Assembly: GCA_963786155.1 (NCBI GenBank)
Contig: CAWAXW010000006.1
Span: 2,046,001 to 2,110,000, forward strand
Reading direction: 5' to 3'
DNA: 64,000 nt
Source of the DNA: CAWAXW01 sp963786155
Lineage (GTDB): Bacteria; Actinomycetota; CADDZG01; WHSQ01
The position numbers were made by a program, and so were the translations under genes. The notes below the pieces were generated by a model that was not told the DNA's origin, ran no database searches, and worked only from the letters and a program-made list of their open reading frames with translations. Positions 62,028-64,000 of the stretch are shown one piece after another; positions within the stretch are counted from its first letter, which is position 1; each line of letters begins with the position of its first letter.

Positions 62028-64000
62028 ATGCGCAAGCAACTGTCAGTGATCCTCGCCGCGACCGTCATGGCCACGCTGGCCGTGGTCGCGCTTCCCGCGG
62101 GGCCTGCGGGATCGACGCCGGTGGCGACGACCGAGGAGGAGTACTCGATCTATGGGCGGGTCTTCCCGGACCCGCACGGATGTCAGAAGGGAGCGCCGGA
62201 CGCGTCGCCGTGGGCTAAGGGCAAGGTGTGCGCCGTCGACTTCCTCCAGTTCGACGAGTTACTGCCGGGGCTCCGTTTCCTCGAGGAGCACTTCAGCCGC
62301 TACATGCTCATCCACACCCTGAGTGAGGACTTCGACTGCTCGGGCAAGCCGGTGGCCGACCCCGACGAGGCGTGCAAGGACTTTCGCTCGGCGGGGATCC
62401 CGGTCACAGCGGATACCGGCGGAGCCTTCAGGCGCGAGCGACTGCCCTTGTACATGACGCGCGTCACGGACGAGAGCGTGCCCGACAAGAACAAGAAGTA
62501 CTTCGTGTTCCCCCTCTCGATCCACGGCATCGAGCACGCCGGAGCCGAAGGCGGGACGCGCGCGATCGAAGACCTCGTGACGTGGGCGGCCTGCGAGAAC
62601 GACGACGCTCCCGACTTCGTCGACTGCGCCGCCGAGGAACCGATCCCGCACCCCTTGATGGAAGCCGACCCGAAGGGTTCGATACTGGCCGGTGATGCGC
62701 TGAAGCGCTCTGTCATCTACTTCGTGTGGCCCAATCCGGACGGTTGGAACCGGGGGCAACGATCGACCGGAACCCAGTTCTTCCAGCGCTACAACGGCAA
62801 CGGCGTCGACTTGAACCGGGACTGGCCGGAGCAGGGATACACGTTCGAGCCCTACACGCCCTGGTCGGAGCCAGAGTCGAAGGCCTACGGCAAGGTGCTG
62901 CAGGCGGTCGGTCCCAAAGACAAGAACGGGAACGCCAAGTGGCATGGAGGGATCGACCTCCACGGGCAGCTCAACGCCCCAGCCTTCTCGTACACCTTGC
63001 TGGGAGGAACGGAAAGGCCGTACGACAAGGACCAGCGTGTGCTGCAGACGGTGAAGGGCGCATGGCAGGACGCCTCGAAGCGTCTCGCCTGGTCCACCCT
63101 CATCAAGCCCAACGACGCTCCAGCGGACGACCCTCGTTTGTACGGGGTCCAGTGGGGGACGATCTGGGACACGATCGACTACACGGTCACCGGCGCGTTC
63201 GGGAACTGGATCGACTCGCCGATCGGTCTCAATGCCGATGGCATCGACAACGAGATGTCGTTCAGCCACCTCTCGAACTGCGGCGTGGGCAGTTGCTACG
63301 AGCAAGACATCGAGCAACTCCACGTCGACGGCAACAAATCGCTCATCTATTCGATGATCAACTACACGCTCAAGCCGGAGGACACGACCTTCCGGACCAA
63401 GGGGAAGGTCGGCTACCTCTTCAACAAGAAGGTCATCAAGGCCAAGACCAAGCGCAAGACGGGGCCCACCAAGTACGAGAAGCTGCCGCAACAGAAGGAC
63501 ATCGACAGCCTCACACTCGACCCTTCGAACGACTACACGTACGAGTTCAATGTGAAGGATGCCCGAGACGGGGTCTACAACGGCGGGATCGCCGTCACGC
63601 TGACCTGCGCCAACGTCCAGGGCGTGGGGAGCTGCAGTGTTACGGAGGTCGTCCTCCAACGCAAGAAGCCGCAGGAGCATCCAGGCGAGGAGGGCGAGGA
63701 GTGGGAGACCGTCAGCACGTACTACAACCAGGGAGTCGGCTACCAACAGGCCGGCCAAGCCCTTCACGCGAATTATCCCACCCGAGGTAAGTGGCGGGTT
63801 CGGGCCGAGGACGGCGAGACGGCGGGGGCCTTCTCCGGCAGCATCGATTTCACGAAGGAGAAGGGCTGGGAGGACCCAGGGCAGATCGGCTACAAGGTGA
63901 CGAGCATGAACTTCTGGAAGGATCTCAAGCCGTTCACCAAGCCGCGCATCGAGAAGGTGACGCCCAAGCAGATCACGTCGACTCGCAAGTGGATGAAGCG
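62028..64000 (+). CDS. Exported M14-family zinc carboxypeptidase-like protein, 3' end outside window
   Basis: At least 657 codons, open to the window edge. The ATG follows GAGGGGG and a signal peptide (MRKQLSVILAATVMATLAVV). Zinc site: LSIHGIEHAGAEGG (HxxE) with a third ligand in WHGGIDLHGQLNAP; NGVDLNRDWPEQGY is the Asn-Arg substrate-binding motif typical of M14. A beta domain follows from about residue 480 (DYTYEFNVKDARDGVYNGG). It is a paralogue of the protein at 54576-56723 (shared TPVA..EE..YGRVF and PDKNK segments), but keeps the classical motifs better, so it is the more likely active peptidase. Confidence 0.88.
   Translation, partial: MRKQLSVILAATVMATLAVVALPAGPAGSTPVATTEEEYSIYGRVFPDPHGCQKGAPDASPWAKGKVCAVDFLQFDELLPGLRFLEEHFSRYMLIHTLSEDFDCSGKPVADPDEACKDFRSAGIPVTADTGGAFRRERLPLYMTRVTDESVPDKNKKYFVFPLSIHGIEHAGAEGGTRAIEDLVTWAACENDDAPDFVDCAAEEPIPHPLMEADPKGSILAGDALKRSVIYFVWPNPDGWNRGQRSTGTQFFQRYNGNGVDLNRDWPEQGYTFEPYTPWSEPESKAYGKVLQAVGPKDKNGNAKWHGGIDLHGQLNAPAFSYTLLGGTERPYDKDQRVLQTVKGAWQDASKRLAWSTLIKPNDAPADDPRLYGVQWGTIWDTIDYTVTGAFGNWIDSPIGLNADGIDNEMSFSHLSNCGVGSCYEQDIEQLHVDGNKSLIYSMINYTLKPEDTTFRTKGKVGYLFNKKVIKAKTKRKTGPTKYEKLPQQKDIDSLTLDPSNDYTYEFNVKDARDGVYNGGIAVTLTCANVQGVGSCSVTEVVLQRKKPQEHPGEEGEEWETVSTYYNQGVGYQQAGQALHANYPTRGKWRVRAEDGETAGAFSGSIDFTKEKGWEDPGQIGYKVTSMNFWKDLKPFTKPRIEKVTPKQITSTRKWMK

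Overview
The window is one continuous piece of high-GC, densely coded bacterial DNA, most likely from an uncultured actinobacterium (Actinomycetota). The lineage call rests on family content: a two-subunit AdnAB-type helicase-nuclease, a mycothiol-dependent maleylpyruvate isomerase-type protein, an lhr-nei2 pair as in mycobacteria, a homodimeric AceE pyruvate dehydrogenase, a PAC2-family protein and a secreted DM13 protein. No rRNA, tRNA, CRISPR array, insertion sequence or prophage was seen, and no gene-free gap exceeds 300 bases.

Layout. 1-6.8 kb: a secreted penicillin acylase (runs off the left edge), a membrane Ser/Thr kinase, small exported proteins, a MazEF-like toxin-antitoxin pair, a nuclease lipoprotein, an SCP2 protein, and a 58-residue ORF placed between a ribosome-site hairpin and a strong terminator. 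6.9-14.1 kb: a giant exported protein of unknown function, a thiolase, a response regulator, a BNR beta-propeller and a TIM-barrel glycosidase-like protein. 14.1-30 kb: aceE, a tightly packed minus-strand run (anchored receiver, MDMPI protein, two SHOCT proteins, a 32-residue membrane peptide, an L7/L12-like fusion, lhr, nei2), a catalase-like protein, a DEAD-box helicase and a PAC2 protein. 30-39 kb: exported hydrolases (S15 peptidase, GDPD-PHP fusion, Tat phospholipase C, M15 peptidase), a cupredoxin and lipoproteins. 39-46 kb: AdnA and AdnB. 46-64 kb: a second large secretome block (phosphodiesterase with C-terminal adhesion-like domains, DM13, CAP, RTX-like, M14 x2, S15, cupredoxin, PBP4-type DacB) interleaved with a nitroreductase, a P450 and a SCO6745-like protein. 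The picture is a heterotroph that exports many peptidases, phosphodiesterases and cell-wall enzymes.

Two window-wide patterns stand out. First, ten genes are broken by eleven single-base frameshifts, ten of which are repaired by skipping one base; several are in housekeeping genes (aceE, lhr, adnA), so most are probably insertion errors in the sequence. Second, about fifteen genes have a TANNNT-like -10 box exactly 6-7 bases before the start codon, so they look leaderless, whereas nearly all genes for exported proteins instead carry strong Shine-Dalgarno sites. In one place two such boxes face opposite ways and share their TA, making a minimal bidirectional promoter.
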